From contig CAJYAG010000003.1 in the NCBI GenBank assembly GCA_913065125.1, positions 62,001 through 126,000 of the forward strand: a stretch of 64,000 bases of DNA, in the 5' to 3' direction. Below are positions 8,711 through 18,421 of this stretch, in pieces. Both the position numbers and the translations under genes were made by a program. The stretch comes from an uncultured Flavobacteriaceae bacterium (GTDB lineage Bacteria; Bacteroidota; Bacteroidia; Flavobacteriales; Flavobacteriaceae). The notes beneath the pieces are model-generated. The model was not told where the DNA came from, made no database searches, and saw only the letters and a list, made by a program, of their open reading frames with translations. The first letter of the stretch is position 1, and every line of letters begins with the position of its first letter.

Positions 8711-9835
8711 TTAACCATTATTAATTTTTTTGATAATTAATTGATAATCATCTTTATTGTTCACAAAATCTAATTCAGAAACATCAATAGTTAAAGTGTT
8801 AAGGTCTTGTTGGGTTTTAATAAAATTACTATAACCATTGTGTATTTTTTTTAGGTAATCTGATGAAATATTCTGCTCATATTCTCTACCTCTTTTTTTG
8901 ATATTTTTAATTAATCGGTCTGTGTTTTGATACAAATAGACATATAAATCTGGCTTAGTAATTTCTTTATACATTAAATCAAACATTTTTCTGTAAAGCA
9001 AGTATTCATCTTTTTGAAGTGTGACTTGCGCAAAAATTAATGATTTAAAAATGTAGTAATCAGATACAATTAAGTTTTTGAATAAGTCAAATTGTGCTAA
9101 ATCATCACTTAATTGTTGATAGCGATCTGCTAAAAAACTCATTTCTAATGGGAATGCAAAGCGCTCTTTATCTTCATAAAATTTAGGCAAAAAAGGATTG
9201 TCAGCAAAACGTTCTAATACAATTTTAGCGTTAAATTCATCAGACATCATTTTAGCTAAACTTGTTTTTCCTGCGCCAATATTTCCTTCAATTGCAATAT
9301 AATTGTATTTTTCTGTTAATGGAATTGGACGAATTAACGTTTCTGTTGTTTTGTTTATTTCGGTGTTGTCTGAGCAACCATCTAAACATTTTCCAAGATG
9401 AATTTTAGTAACCGGATGAAGTACTTCAGAGGCAATTTCAATTAAAGGAACTAGTACAAATTTGCGATCTAACATTCTTGGATGTGGAACGATTAATTCA
9501 TGAGAAAAAATAATTTCATCATCAAATAAAAGGATGTCTAAATCTATAGTTCTGTCCGAATAACCATCAGAATTAGTTCTAATTCGGCCTAGTTTTTTTT
9601 CTATTTCAAGACTACTGCTTAATATTTTTTCGGGGGGTAAATAAGTAGATAACTTTATGCAAATATTAAAAAAATCCTCTCCTACAAAACCCACAGATGG
9701 TGTTTTGTATACAGATGAGATTTTTAAAATTGGGCCAATTTTTTCTGCAATTAAATAAATAGCTTTTTGAAGGTTCTTTAGCTTATTTCCTTGGTTACTT
9801 CCAAGCGATAAATATGTAACTCGTTGAATTTTCAT
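8711..9835 (-). CDS. folK: FolK-deoxynucleoside kinase fusion
   Basis: 374 residues carrying two enzymes. Residues 1-155 are 2-amino-4-hydroxy-6-hydroxymethyldihydropteridine pyrophosphokinase (folate synthesis; LSLGSNQG at 9-16 and signature RTIDLDILLF at 95-104). Residues 175-374 are a deoxynucleoside kinase (nucleotide salvage; P-loop GNIGAGKT at 184-191, LERF with the catalytic Glu near 208, and KRGREYEQ lid region). The reading frame is continuous through a short linker, with no sign of a frameshift. I recall the same fusion annotated in other flavobacteria. Both enzymes phosphorylate small cyclic substrates from ATP; whether fusion gives more than co-expression is unknown. Confidence 0.93.
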   Translation of the reverse strand: MKIQRVTYLSLGSNQGNKLKNLQKAIYLIAEKIGPILKISSVYKTPSVGFVGEDFFNICIKLSTYLPPEKILSSSLEIEKKLGRIRTNSDGYSDRTIDLDILLFDDEIIFSHELIVPHPRMLDRKFVLVPLIEIASEVLHPVTKIHLGKCLDGCSDNTEINKTTETLIRPIPLTEKYNYIAIEGNIGAGKTSLAKMMSDEFNAKIVLERFADNPFLPKFYEDKERFAFPLEMSFLADRYQQLSDDLAQFDLFKNLIVSDYYIFKSLIFAQVTLQKDEYLLYRKMFDLMYKEITKPDLYVYLYQNTDRLIKNIKKRGREYEQNISSDYLKKIHNGYSNFIKTQQDLNTLTIDVSELDFVNNKDDYQLIIKKINNG

Positions 9836-9933
9836 AAGTAATCACAAAGAAAATAAATCTTAAAAGAATAAACAGAATAAGTTTGATTCATTTATTAACA
9901 TTTCAAAAAAACTCTAACTTAAATTTGAAAACT

Positions 9934-9968
9934 AAAAAAAGCGCATGAACTTGTTCATGCGCTTTTTC
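9934..9968 (-). terminator. Terminator of pnp
   Basis: Perfect 10-bp stem GCGCATGAAC/GTTCATGCGC (9941-9962), with an A run on the left that becomes the T tail on the minus strand. It lies 30 nt after the pnp stop. Confidence 0.88.
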
Positions 9969-9991
9969 TTTATAAAGAAATCTGTAAAAGA

Positions 9992-12214
9992 TTAATCTCT
10001 TTTTTCTCTTGGTTTTCTATCGTCTCTGCGATTATCACGTCCTCGATTGTCTCTACCACGATTGTTGTTTTCTCTTGGTGGTCTTGCTACGTAACCTTCA
10101 GGTTTTTCTAACAATGCTTTACGAGAAACTTTTTCTTTACGAGTTCTTGGGTCTATTCCGAAGTATTTTACATCAAAAACATCTCCCATTTTAACTACGT
10201 CAGAAACATTTTCTGTGCGTTCCCAAGCTAATTCACTTACGTGTAATAAAACTTCGTTTCCTGGAGCTTCTGTGTATTCTACAACAGCACCAAAATCTAA
10301 CATTTTAATTACCTTTACTTCGTAAGCACTACCAACTTCAGGTTTAAATAGCATTGATTCAATACGAGCAATTACTGTTTCAATTCCTTCTGGATCTGTT
10401 CCTAAGATTTCAATAATCCCTTCTTCAGTAGTTGCATCTTCTGTAATTACAATTGTAGTTCCAGTTTCTTTTTGTAGTTCTTGAATGTGTTTTCCTCCTG
10501 GTCCAATAAATGCACCAATCAATTCATTAGGAATTCTTCTGTTAATCATTTTAGGAGCATGGTCTTTTACTTCTGCATTAGCTGTAGAAATAGTATCCGT
10601 TAACTTCTCTAAAATGTGTAAACGACCATCACGAGCTTGTTTTAGTGCATTCACTAAAATTTCGTAACCTAATCCTTTTACTTTAATGTCCATTTGACAA
10701 GCAGTAATTCCTTTAGAAGTACCAGTTACTTTAAAATCCATATCACCTAAATGATCTTCATCACCTAAAATATCAGATAAAACAGCATAACGATCTCCGT
10801 CAGAAATTAATCCCATTGCAATACCAGAAACAGGTCTTATCATTTGAACACCTGCATCCATTAATGCCATTGTACCAGCACAAACTGTTGCCATAGAAGA
10901 AGAACCATTAGATTCTAAAACTTCAGAAACAACTCTTACGGTATATGGACAATCGTCTGGAATCATTCCTTTTAAACCACGTTGCGCTAAGTTACCATGA
11001 CCAACTTCTCTTCTTGAAGTTCCTCTTAACGGTCTAGCTTCACCTGTACAAAAAGGAGGGAAGTTGTAATGTAAATAGAAATTTTCCTCACCTTCGTAAG
11101 ATGGCATGTCTATTTTATTTGCATCTCTTGATGTTCCTAAAGTTACGGTTGCTAAAGCTTGAGTCTCTCCACGAGTAAAGATTGATGAACCATGAACTGA
11201 TGGTAAGTAATCTACTTCACACCAAATTGGTCTAATTTCATCTGTTTTACGTCCGTCTAAACGTAACCCTTCTGCCAAAGTTAATTCTCTAACTGCATTT
11301 TTTTGAGCCTTGTTGAAATATTTCCCAATCAATTCTGCATAATCAGCTAATTCTTCTTCAGTAAATGAAGCTATTAACTCTTCTTTTACTGCATCAAAAG
11401 CTGCAGAACGCTCTACCTTAGAGGTTCCTTTTTTAGCAATTGCATAACATTTATCGTAACAAAAGTCATTTATTTTTGCTGCTAATTCTTCATCTTCTCT
11501 TTCTCCTTCATATTCTCTAGTTTCTTTCTTTCCGAATGCTTCAGCTAAACGAACCTGCGCAGCACATTGTATTTTTATAGCTTCGTGTGCAAATTTAATT
11601 GCATCTGCCATTTCTTCTTCAGAAATTTCATCCATTTCCCCTTCAACCATCATCACAGAATCCGCAGAAGCTCCAATCATCATGTCGATGTCAGATTCTG
11701 CTAATTGTGCTCTATTAGGATTGATTACGAATTCTCCATTTACTCTTGCAACACGGGCTTCAGAAATTGGGCATTCGAATGGGAAATCCGATAATTGTAT
11801 CGCTGCAGAAGCTGCTAAACCTGCTAATGCATCTGGCATTACATCTTCGTCATGAGACATTAACTGAATCATTACTTGTACTTCTGAATGGTAGTCTTTT
11901 GGAAATAACGGACGTAAAACACGGTCTACTAAACGCATGGTTAATACTTCTCCATCACTTGGTCTTGCTTCTCTTTTAAAGAATCCTCCAGGATATCTTC
12001 CTGCAGCAGCAAATTTTTCTCTATAGTCTACCGTTAATGGTAAAAAATCTACAGGACTTTGTTTGTAGTTAGATACAACTGTACATAACAACATTGCTTT
12101 TCCCATTTGAACAACAACTGAACCGTGTGCTTGTTTTGCTAATTTACCGGTTTCTAATGAGATGGTTCTTCCATCTCCAAGGTCTATAACCTCTCTAAAT
12201 ACTTTTGGAATCAT
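9992..12214 (-). CDS. pnp: Polyribonucleotide nucleotidyltransferase (PNPase)
   Basis: Phosphorolytic 3'-5' exoribonuclease of RNA turnover. 740 residues: two RNase PH-like domains, a KH domain ([12 protein letters not shown], about 555-610), an S1 domain (about 625-690), then an Arg/Asp/Asn-rich tail ([12 protein letters not shown]) that is probably disordered and RNA-binding. Downstream of rpsO as in many bacteria, but with its own long CAA-rich leader and a separate terminator for rpsO, so the two may be independently transcribed. Confidence 0.97.
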   Translation of the reverse strand: MIPKVFREVIDLGDGRTISLETGKLAKQAHGSVVVQMGKAMLLCTVVSNYKQSPVDFLPLTVDYREKFAAAGRYPGGFFKREARPSDGEVLTMRLVDRVLRPLFPKDYHSEVQVMIQLMSHDEDVMPDALAGLAASAAIQLSDFPFECPISEARVARVNGEFVINPNRAQLAESDIDMMIGASADSVMMVEGEMDEISEEEMADAIKFAHEAIKIQCAAQVRLAEAFGKKETREYEGEREDEELAAKINDFCYDKCYAIAKKGTSKVERSAAFDAVKEELIASFTEEELADYAELIGKYFNKAQKNAVRELTLAEGLRLDGRKTDEIRPIWCEVDYLPSVHGSSIFTRGETQALATVTLGTSRDANKIDMPSYEGEENFYLHYNFPPFCTGEARPLRGTSRREVGHGNLAQRGLKGMIPDDCPYTVRVVSEVLESNGSSSMATVCAGTMALMDAGVQMIRPVSGIAMGLISDGDRYAVLSDILGDEDHLGDMDFKVTGTSKGITACQMDIKVKGLGYEILVNALKQARDGRLHILEKLTDTISTANAEVKDHAPKMINRRIPNELIGAFIGPGGKHIQELQKETGTTIVITEDATTEEGIIEILGTDPEGIETVIARIESMLFKPEVGSAYEVKVIKMLDFGAVVEYTEAPGNEVLLHVSELAWERTENVSDVVKMGDVFDVKYFGIDPRTRKEKVSRKALLEKPEGYVARPPRENNNRGRDNRGRDNRRDDRKPREKRD

Positions 12215-12428
12215 AAAATTTTAATTCTAAATTGATACTTTGTTTGTTGTTGTGTTGTTGTTTTGTTGTTGTTTTACTTCCAATGGAAAATCAAAATTGC
12301 TGTTACTAATTTTGAATTTTTATATAAAAATTCTATTTGTTAAGTAGAATTGAATATTCTTAAATTTCTGCTTTCGCCGGAAAGACAAATTATTGTTTTG
12401 TAGCAAGCTACAAGAAATTTATCATAAT
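12215..12428. other. pnp upstream region with CAA-rich leader
   Basis: Non-coding. On the minus strand 12239-12275 is a run of CAA/AAC triplets, an unstructured A/C-rich leader next to the pnp start. A palindrome (TTGTAGC, two bases, GCTACAA) lies at 12399-12414 without a T tail. No clear TAnnTTTG was found here. E. coli pnp is autoregulated through an RNase III-cut leader; whether this stem plays that role is only a guess. Confidence 0.4.
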
Positions 12429-12461
12429 AAAAAAGAGGCACGTTTATAGAGCCTCTTTTTT
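12429..12461 (-). terminator. Terminator of rpsO
   Basis: AAAAGAGGC (12431-12439) pairs with GCCTCTTTT (12451-12459); the A/T flanks give a T tail on either strand. Eleven nt after the rpsO stop at 12470. Confidence 0.8.
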
Positions 12462-12469
12462 GTTAGGTT

Positions 12470-12739
12470 TTATTTTCTAATTCCTAATTCTTTGATAATC
12501 GCACGATATCTGTTGATTTCAGTTTTCTTTAGATAATCTAATAAACTTCTTCGTTTACCTACTAACTTTACTAACGAGCGCTCTGTGTTATAATCTTTAC
12601 GATTATTTTTTAAGTGTTCAGTTAAGTGGTTAATTCTAAATGTGAACAATGCAATTTGCCCTTCTGATGTTCCAGTGTCGGTTGCTGACTTACCGTGTTT
12701 TGAAAAGATTTCCTCTTTTACTTCTTTTGTTAAATACAT
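12470..12739 (-). CDS. rpsO: 30S ribosomal protein S15
   Basis: 89 residues, standard length; binds the central domain of 16S rRNA early in 30S assembly. The conserved helical block (GTSEGQIALFTFRINHLTEHL then KRRSLLDYLKK) is intact. Has its own promoter (12796-12829) and terminator. Confidence 0.98.
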   Translation of the reverse strand: MYLTKEVKEEIFSKHGKSATDTGTSEGQIALFTFRINHLTEHLKNNRKDYNTERSLVKLVGKRRSLLDYLKKTEINRYRAIIKELGIRK

Positions 12740-12795
12740 GCCAATATTACTTTAAATGATTTTTATGTATATCAATGATTTTTTCATTGAAGCTG

Positions 12796-12829
12796 CAAAT
12801 ATACAACTATTTTTATTTTTTAAGCCAAA
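12796..12829 (-). promoter_or_regulatory. Promoter of rpsO
   Basis: Minus strand: TTTG (12826-12829), 22-nt spacer, TATATTTG (12796-12803). Start predicted near 12790, giving a leader of about 50 nt. Confidence 0.6.
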
Positions 12830-12917
12830 TACATTGTGATTTTAAAAAACAAAAAGCAAGAGTAATTTGTTGATTAATAGATTGTTATTTAAAAAAAGGA
12901 ATCTTACATTTCTTTTT

Positions 12918-13775
12918 TTAACTCCTGATAGGATTGTTCTGAATTAAATCAATATATAAATTGATTTGTTTTTTTAGGTTTTTACGTTCGTAAATTCCGT
13001 CTAAAAATCCATGTTCTAATAAAAATTCAGAACGCTGAAATCCTTCTGGTAAATCTTTTCCTGTCGTGTCTTTTACAACTCTTGGTCCAGCAAAGCCAAT
13101 TAAAGCGTTTGGTTCGGCAATATTTATATCACCCAGCATTGCGTAAGAAGCAGTTGTGCCACCAGTTGTTGGATCTGTACATAAAGAAATATATGGAATT
13201 TTTACTTCTGCTAATTGTGCTAGTTTTGCTGATGTTTTTACCAATTGCATTAACGATAATGATGCTTCTTGCATACGTGCTCCACCGGATTTTGAAATCA
13301 TTAAAAATGGAATTTTATGCTCAATTGAATGATTAATTGCCCTTGCAATTTTTTCACCAACCACAGATCCCATTGATCCGCCAATAAAAGTAAAATCCAT
13401 TGCGGCAATTACTAAATCTTTTCCTAAAGATTTTCCAACAGCAGTTCTAACAGCATCTTTTAGTTTGGTTTTTTCCTGTGCAGCTTTTATTCTGTCTGGA
13501 TATTTTTTAGTGTCTTCAAATTTTAAAGAATCTACAGAAGTTAATTTTGCATCTAACTCTTTAAATTTATTGTCATCAAAAAACAACTCAAAGTATTCTT
13601 TACTTCCAATTCTTACATGGTAACCATCTTCTGGACTTACATATAAGTTTCTTTTTAATTCTTCAGTATCTATAATTTTACCACTCGGAGTTTTGTACCA
13701 CAATCCAACCGGAATGTCTTTTTTATCTTCTGTAGCGGTGTGTATTCCTTTTTCTATTCTTTTAAACCAAGCCAT
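12918..13775 (-). CDS. accD: Acetyl-CoA carboxylase carboxyltransferase subunit beta, without zinc finger cysteines
   Basis: Beta half of the carboxyltransferase that makes malonyl-CoA for fatty-acid synthesis. 285 residues, normal length, with the catalytic core intact ([35 protein letters not shown]). The N-terminal zinc ribbon normally has four Cys; here the region 25-53 (WYKTPSGK ... YVSPEDGYH) has none, with T29, S47 and D50 at ligand positions. I recall the same replacement in other flavobacterial AccD proteins. In E. coli this ribbon contributes to nucleic-acid binding, so that role is probably absent. Isolated from accA and from other lipid genes. Confidence 0.96.
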   Translation of the reverse strand: MAWFKRIEKGIHTATEDKKDIPVGLWYKTPSGKIIDTEELKRNLYVSPEDGYHVRIGSKEYFELFFDDNKFKELDAKLTSVDSLKFEDTKKYPDRIKAAQEKTKLKDAVRTAVGKSLGKDLVIAAMDFTFIGGSMGSVVGEKIARAINHSIEHKIPFLMISKSGGARMQEASLSLMQLVKTSAKLAQLAEVKIPYISLCTDPTTGGTTASYAMLGDINIAEPNALIGFAGPRVVKDTTGKDLPEGFQRSEFLLEHGFLDGIYERKNLKKQINLYIDLIQNNPIRS

Positions 13776-13839
13776 TGTGTAGTTGTTTTAAATTTTTATG
13801 GTGTATAATAATCGGCTAAAATAAGCTAACTATTTGAGA

Positions 13840-14910
13840 TTATGCAAGTGTATTTACATTGTTTAAATCTTCAAAAGCTGCTTTTAATCTATTTTTAAAA
13901 GTAATTTCTCCTTCGCGAAGCCATTTTCTGGGGTCGTAATATTTTTTATTTGGTAATTCTTCTCCTTCTGGATTACCAATTTGTGTTTGTAAATAATCTT
14001 GTTTAGCAAGAATGTAATCTCTAACGCCTTCGGTAAAAGCAAATTGTAAATCGGTGTCGATATTCATTTTGATAACTCCATAGCCAATTGCTTCTCTAAT
14101 TTCCTCTACTGAAGAACCAGATCCGCCATGAAAAACAAAGTCGATTGTATTGTGGGCTACATTGTATTTTTGTGAAATATATTCTTGAGAATTTTTTAAG
14201 ATTTTTGGAGTTAATTTTACGTTTCCAGGTTTGTAAACCCCATGTACATTTCCAAAAGCAGCTGCAATTGTAAATTGTGGACTTACTTTCATTAACTCTT
14301 CATATGCATAAGCTACTTCTTCTGGTTGTGTATACAATTTAGACACATCTACATCAGAATTATCTACACCATCTTCTTCACCACCAGTGATTCCTAATTC
14401 AATTTCTAGAGTCATCCCTATTTTGCTCATTCGAGCTAAATATTTTTTACAGATTTCAATGTTTTCCTCAATTGGTTCTTCAGATAAATCTATCATGTGA
14501 GAACTATATAAAGGTTTGCCTGTTTCAGCAAAATGTTTTTCACTAGCATCTAACAAACCATCAATCCAAGGTAATAATTTTTTTGCAGCATGATCTGTAT
14601 GTAGAATTACAGGAATGCCATATAATTCTGCCATTAAATGAATGTGTTTTGCTCCTGCAACAGCACCAGCAATAGCTGCTTTTTCATTTTCATTTGACAA
14701 CCCTTTTCCGGCATTAAACAAAGCGCCACCATTTGAAAATTGAATAATTACAGGCGAATTTAACTCTTTTGCAGTTTCTAAAACAGCATTTACGCTACTA
14801 GAACCAACAACGTTTACTGCTGGTAATGCAAAATTTTTAGCTTTTGCTAGTTTAAATATTTCTTGAACAGTAGTACCTGTTGCAACTCCTGGCTTTATTG
14901 AATGACTCAT
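13840..14910 (-). CDS. fbaA: Class II fructose-bisphosphate aldolase
   Basis: Cleaves fructose 1,6-bisphosphate in glycolysis and makes it in gluconeogenesis. 356 residues; zinc-dependent class II type with the HTDHAAK motif (104-110) and the FHGGSGSS phosphate loop. The DVSKLYTQPEEVAYAYEEL stretch is typical of the E. coli-like class IIA group. 64 nt separate it from accD on the same strand. Confidence 0.96.
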   Translation of the reverse strand: MSHSIKPGVATGTTVQEIFKLAKAKNFALPAVNVVGSSSVNAVLETAKELNSPVIIQFSNGGALFNAGKGLSNENEKAAIAGAVAGAKHIHLMAELYGIPVILHTDHAAKKLLPWIDGLLDASEKHFAETGKPLYSSHMIDLSEEPIEENIEICKKYLARMSKIGMTLEIELGITGGEEDGVDNSDVDVSKLYTQPEEVAYAYEELMKVSPQFTIAAAFGNVHGVYKPGNVKLTPKILKNSQEYISQKYNVAHNTIDFVFHGGSGSSVEEIREAIGYGVIKMNIDTDLQFAFTEGVRDYILAKQDYLQTQIGNPEGEELPNKKYYDPRKWLREGEITFKNRLKAAFEDLNNVNTLA

Positions 14911-14944
14911 GTTGTGTTGTTTATAATCTAAAAAATAGTTAGGT

Positions 14945-14952
14945 CAAAAATA
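14945..14952 (-). promoter_or_regulatory. Putative -7 box of fbaA
   Basis: Minus-strand TATTTTTG (TAnnTTTG), with a predicted start near 14939 and a leader of about 30 nt. No obvious -33 TTG. Confidence 0.4.
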
Positions 14953-15033
14953 GTTATTTTTTAAAGAATTTTATTGTGTTTTTTGTCATTTATTATATTT
15001 CAATATAGAATTTACATAGACTAATTAAGGAGA

Positions 15034-17526
15034 TTAGAAAGGATAGTTGATTCCTATATTGTATACAGCGTTATTAAAGTTAAAGTTTTTAAACCATTTG
15101 CTTCCAGTTAAATAGGGTTCGTGTGTTTTAAACCCAACATCTATACGTAGTACTAGAAAATTAAAATCGTATCTAGCTCCAAAGCCAGAGCCAACAGCCA
15201 TTTGTTTAAGAGCCTCAAGACTATTTAGTTTAGCCTTAGATTCTACAAATTTAGAATCAGTTAATTCCCAAATATTACCAGCATCTATAAATAAAGCTCC
15301 TTTTAAATTACTTATTAAATCGAACCTATATTCTAAGCTTGTTAAAAATTTAAAATTACCAACATTATATTCTAATCCTGGTGCCGAAGAGCCTGGCCCA
15401 AGTTCATAGGTTTTCCATGCTCTTATATCGTTTGACCCTCCTGCAAAATAACTTTTTGTAAACGGGATGTCAGATTTTCCGTAGGCTAAAACAACTCCTA
15501 AAAATGATCGAAACCCTAAAACAGAATTCCTAGAAACATCCCAAAACTGCTTGTATTCTACATCGGTTTTGAAATACTGCGCAATGGGTGTATTTGAAAT
15601 TGTTTTTACACCAGCACTATTTTTTTGATTGCTTAATAGTGAAACAAAATTTCCAGAATTTGCAACTCGTACTCTAAAAAAAGAAAAGTTGTTGTCTTTG
15701 TAAGTTAATTGGTTGCTATAGGTATAAGAATACGCAATAGTTGGTATGATAAAGTTAGAGGTAATAATGTTGTAACGATTATTAACATTACCATTATCAT
15801 TAAATTCTGATGGATAGTTTGCTTGAAAATTTGAATCTGAATTTACAGTATTCATAAAATTTACTGCATTTTCTTTTGACAATACAAAATTTGGGTCGTA
15901 TGCCATAGCTACTGGTTTTAGTTTTTCAAATTCTGAATCATAAATATTAAAATATTCACTTGTATTTAAATTTCTAATGTACTGAATGTTAAATAATTCT
16001 AAGTTGATGGATTTTCGACTGTTAAAATCCCATTTAAAATCAATAACCGCTGTAACTGTTTGTTTATCTAATCCAATATTTTTTTGAACCCCTGTTCCTA
16101 CTGATAATATTGTTCTAGGAGACATTTCTTTAGGCACCAATCTATTTAAACCGAATGGAGCAAAAAATCGCGGAATTTCTAATGATGCATCTACACCAAC
16201 TTCCCAGGCATTAAAAAACCCATTAGAATTGCTAAACTGTGTAGAAGTATTAAAGAAAGAGCCAATGAAAGAAAATTTAAATAATTCTGCTCCTTTAAAA
16301 GTGTTTCTATTGGTGATTGAAAATTTTTCTGAAACACCTAATTTTCTAATATTAGAATGTGTTAGCTCAGTATCTGTACCGATAGTGTATTTTTCATTTG
16401 GGGTTAATCTAATATCTGCAATCAATAAATCAGAATCATTAACTTCTGTATATTTTATGTTTATAGATTTAAAGTTTTTAAGTGATTTTAGATGATTTCG
16501 GGTTAGGTTTCTTAGTGTATCGCTGTAAATCTGATTTGGTTTTATAAAGATAGACTGTGATAAATATTTTGGATTGTATTTTATTTTTTGATGTGCAAAA
16601 AAATTTATTCCGTTGTAAGTAACTGAGTCTAAATAAGGTTCACTCTCGGTATTAAATGTATAATCTGTGTAGACATTAATTTTACCAATTTTTTTTATTT
16701 GAAAAGGTTTATAAACGTTTCTTCCATCTTCATCTGTAAGATATTTATCGGCAATTGTTACAAGTACATTTGTTTTGTTGTCTGTCCTTGTGCTGTCTGG
16801 ATAAAATCGGATGGCATTGTCAATAAAATTATAAACGCCAGAATTTCTAAAAAGCTCTGTAATTCTTGCAGCTTCTTTGATGAAGTTTTGATCGTTGTAT
16901 TGGTCACCGGTTTTTAAAAAAGTGCTAATGGTGTCTCTTTGATAAATTGCTTTTAAAACGGAAGACGGAATTTGTCTTATAATTGTATCTAAATAAAAAG
17001 GTTTCCCTCTATTGATAATATAAGTGATTTTTGCTTTTTTCTTTTTTAATGTATCTTTTTTTGCAGTTACTTTATTTTTAAAGTACCCTTGAGTAATATA
17101 ATATGAATTTAAGTTTGTAACCGTTTTGCTAGTTTTTAAATCATTAATAATTACAGGTGATTCACCACTATTTAAAAACCAATTGTTAAAATTAATGTAC
17201 GATTTTGCGACACCAATACTTTGTTTTTCAGAAAATAAACTTTTGAAAAAAGCATATTTTTTTGGATGTAATGTTGCCCAAGCTTTAGGTGTTTTAGGCG
17301 AGTTAGGATTTCCAAGATTATGAAAATATAAAGAAATAGGAATTCCTAAAGTCCTTGCATTTGGTTTTTGAAGCACATAGTCTAACAATTCACTGTTTTT
17401 ATTTTTCTTGCCATCAACTAAAATTGTTGTAGCTCTTAATAAGTGCTCTTTTTCTGGTACTCTTTTAACAGAGTTACAAGAAGCAAGTATTAAAAATATA
17501 AAAAGAGAATAAGAAACTTTTTTCAT
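15034..17526 (-). CDS. tamL: Outer membrane lipoprotein of the BamA/TamA family (TamL)
   Basis: Omp85-family protein for outer-membrane assembly; in Bacteroidota the TamA counterpart is a lipoprotein, TamL, paired with TamB. Start set at 17526, where MKKVSYSLFIFLILASC gives a lipobox; the longer frame from 17556 would add ten residues before it. 830 residues: N-terminal POTRA-like region to about 400, then a C-terminal beta barrel with the conserved FAGGSNDIRAW turn and the ending IGINYPF. No tamB follows in this window. Divergent from the RNA methyltransferase gene. The lipoprotein form is seen directly; the partner is inferred from family knowledge. Confidence 0.88.
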   Translation of the reverse strand: MKKVSYSLFIFLILASCNSVKRVPEKEHLLRATTILVDGKKNKNSELLDYVLQKPNARTLGIPISLYFHNLGNPNSPKTPKAWATLHPKKYAFFKSLFSEKQSIGVAKSYINFNNWFLNSGESPVIINDLKTSKTVTNLNSYYITQGYFKNKVTAKKDTLKKKKAKITYIINRGKPFYLDTIIRQIPSSVLKAIYQRDTISTFLKTGDQYNDQNFIKEAARITELFRNSGVYNFIDNAIRFYPDSTRTDNKTNVLVTIADKYLTDEDGRNVYKPFQIKKIGKINVYTDYTFNTESEPYLDSVTYNGINFFAHQKIKYNPKYLSQSIFIKPNQIYSDTLRNLTRNHLKSLKNFKSINIKYTEVNDSDLLIADIRLTPNEKYTIGTDTELTHSNIRKLGVSEKFSITNRNTFKGAELFKFSFIGSFFNTSTQFSNSNGFFNAWEVGVDASLEIPRFFAPFGLNRLVPKEMSPRTILSVGTGVQKNIGLDKQTVTAVIDFKWDFNSRKSINLELFNIQYIRNLNTSEYFNIYDSEFEKLKPVAMAYDPNFVLSKENAVNFMNTVNSDSNFQANYPSEFNDNGNVNNRYNIITSNFIIPTIAYSYTYSNQLTYKDNNFSFFRVRVANSGNFVSLLSNQKNSAGVKTISNTPIAQYFKTDVEYKQFWDVSRNSVLGFRSFLGVVLAYGKSDIPFTKSYFAGGSNDIRAWKTYELGPGSSAPGLEYNVGNFKFLTSLEYRFDLISNLKGALFIDAGNIWELTDSKFVESKAKLNSLEALKQMAVGSGFGARYDFNFLVLRIDVGFKTHEPYLTGSKWFKNFNFNNAVYNIGINYPF

Positions 17527-17534
17527 TAGCTTTG
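17527..17534 (+). promoter_or_regulatory. Putative -7 box of the 17599 methyltransferase gene
   Basis: TAGCTTTG (TAnnTTTG) immediately after the tamL start codon; predicted start near 17539, leader about 60 nt. No TTG -33 seen. It points toward the opposing tamL box. Confidence 0.35.
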
Positions 17535-17553
17535 TACTGACTATAACTTGGTT

Positions 17554-17561
17554 CAAAAGTA
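17554..17561 (-). promoter_or_regulatory. Putative -7 box of tamL
   Basis: Minus strand TACTTTTG (TAnnTTTG), predicted start near 17548 and leader about 22 nt to the tamL ATG at 17526. Interlocked with the + strand box at 17527-17534. Confidence 0.4.
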
Positions 17562-17598
17562 CTATTTTTAGATGGTTTTTCTAATTTAAAATTAATTA

Positions 17599-18330
17599 AT
17601 GAATTTATCAAAGAATCACATTAAACTTATAACTAGTTTACAGCAAAAAAAGTATCGACAAAAACACAAATTATTTGTTGCCGAAGGCGTAAAAGTTGTA
17701 AACGAATTGCTCAATTCTACTTTTAAAGTTGCGCAACTTTTTATAACTGATGATTTTGAGGTTTCTACTGAAATAGAAAATATAATAATCGTTACAGAAA
17801 AGGAACTAAAAAAAATAAGCCAACTTAAAACACCTAATAAAGTTGTTGGATTGTTTAAAATTCCTGAAACACTTTCAACAAAAAACACAGGAATTATTAT
17901 TGCACTCGATGCGATAAATGATCCTGGAAATTTAGGGACAATTATTCGTTTGTGCGATTGGTTTGGTGTGCAAAAATTAGTTTGTTCTGCAACAACGGTA
18001 GATTGTTACAATCAAAAAGTTGTGCAAGCATCCATGGGTTCTTTGACTCGTGTAGAAATAATTTATACGGATTTGATTGGTTTTTTAAATGAAACTGATT
18101 TACCAACATTTATTGCAGATATGGAGGGTGAAAACGTCTATAAAATCGATTTGCCAAAAGAAGCAGTTTTTGTGATGGGAAATGAGGCAAACGGAATTTC
18201 TGATGCAATTAGAAAATTGGTTGATGCTAAAATCTCAATTCCAAGGTTTGGAAATATTCAAGAAACAGAAAGTTTAAACGTTGCAACGGCTGCTGCAATT
18301 TTATTGAGTGAGTTTAAGAGAAATATTTAA
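17599..18330 (+). CDS. TrmH/SpoU family RNA 2'-O-methyltransferase
   Basis: Knotted SPOUT methyltransferase that adds a methyl group to a ribose of rRNA or tRNA. 243 residues; N-terminal substrate-binding domain, then the SpoU domain with motif 1 (DAINDPGNLGTIIR), motif 2 (FVMGNEANGIS) and motif 3 (IPRFGNIQETESLNVATA). Resembles RlmB-like and TsnR-like proteins; the exact RNA target cannot be decided from sequence. Divergent from tamL, an arrangement I recall from other flavobacteria. Confidence 0.92.
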   Translation: MNLSKNHIKLITSLQQKKYRQKHKLFVAEGVKVVNELLNSTFKVAQLFITDDFEVSTEIENIIIVTEKELKKISQLKTPNKVVGLFKIPETLSTKNTGIIIALDAINDPGNLGTIIRLCDWFGVQKLVCSATTVDCYNQKVVQASMGSLTRVEIIYTDLIGFLNETDLPTFIADMEGENVYKIDLPKEAVFVMGNEANGISDAIRKLVDAKISIPRFGNIQETESLNVATAAAILLSEFKRNI

Positions 18331-18419
18331 TAAACAGTTTTCAGTTAACAGTTTTTGAATCAAAAATTTTAAGCCTTTTCCACTTTACAACTTTGCCACT
18401 TTTTTACTTTGCCACTAAC
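18331..18419. repeat. AACTTTGCCAC word-type intergenic repeat
   Basis: Gap between two convergent genes filled with short repeated phrases: CAGTTTTCAGTTAACAG, then CTTTACAACTTTGCCACTTT and a second TTTGCCACT. Similar phrases (TTTGTAACTTTGAAACTTTG) occur at 42291-42340. No hairpin terminator of normal shape is visible. Confidence 0.45.
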
Positions 18420-18421
18420 TT

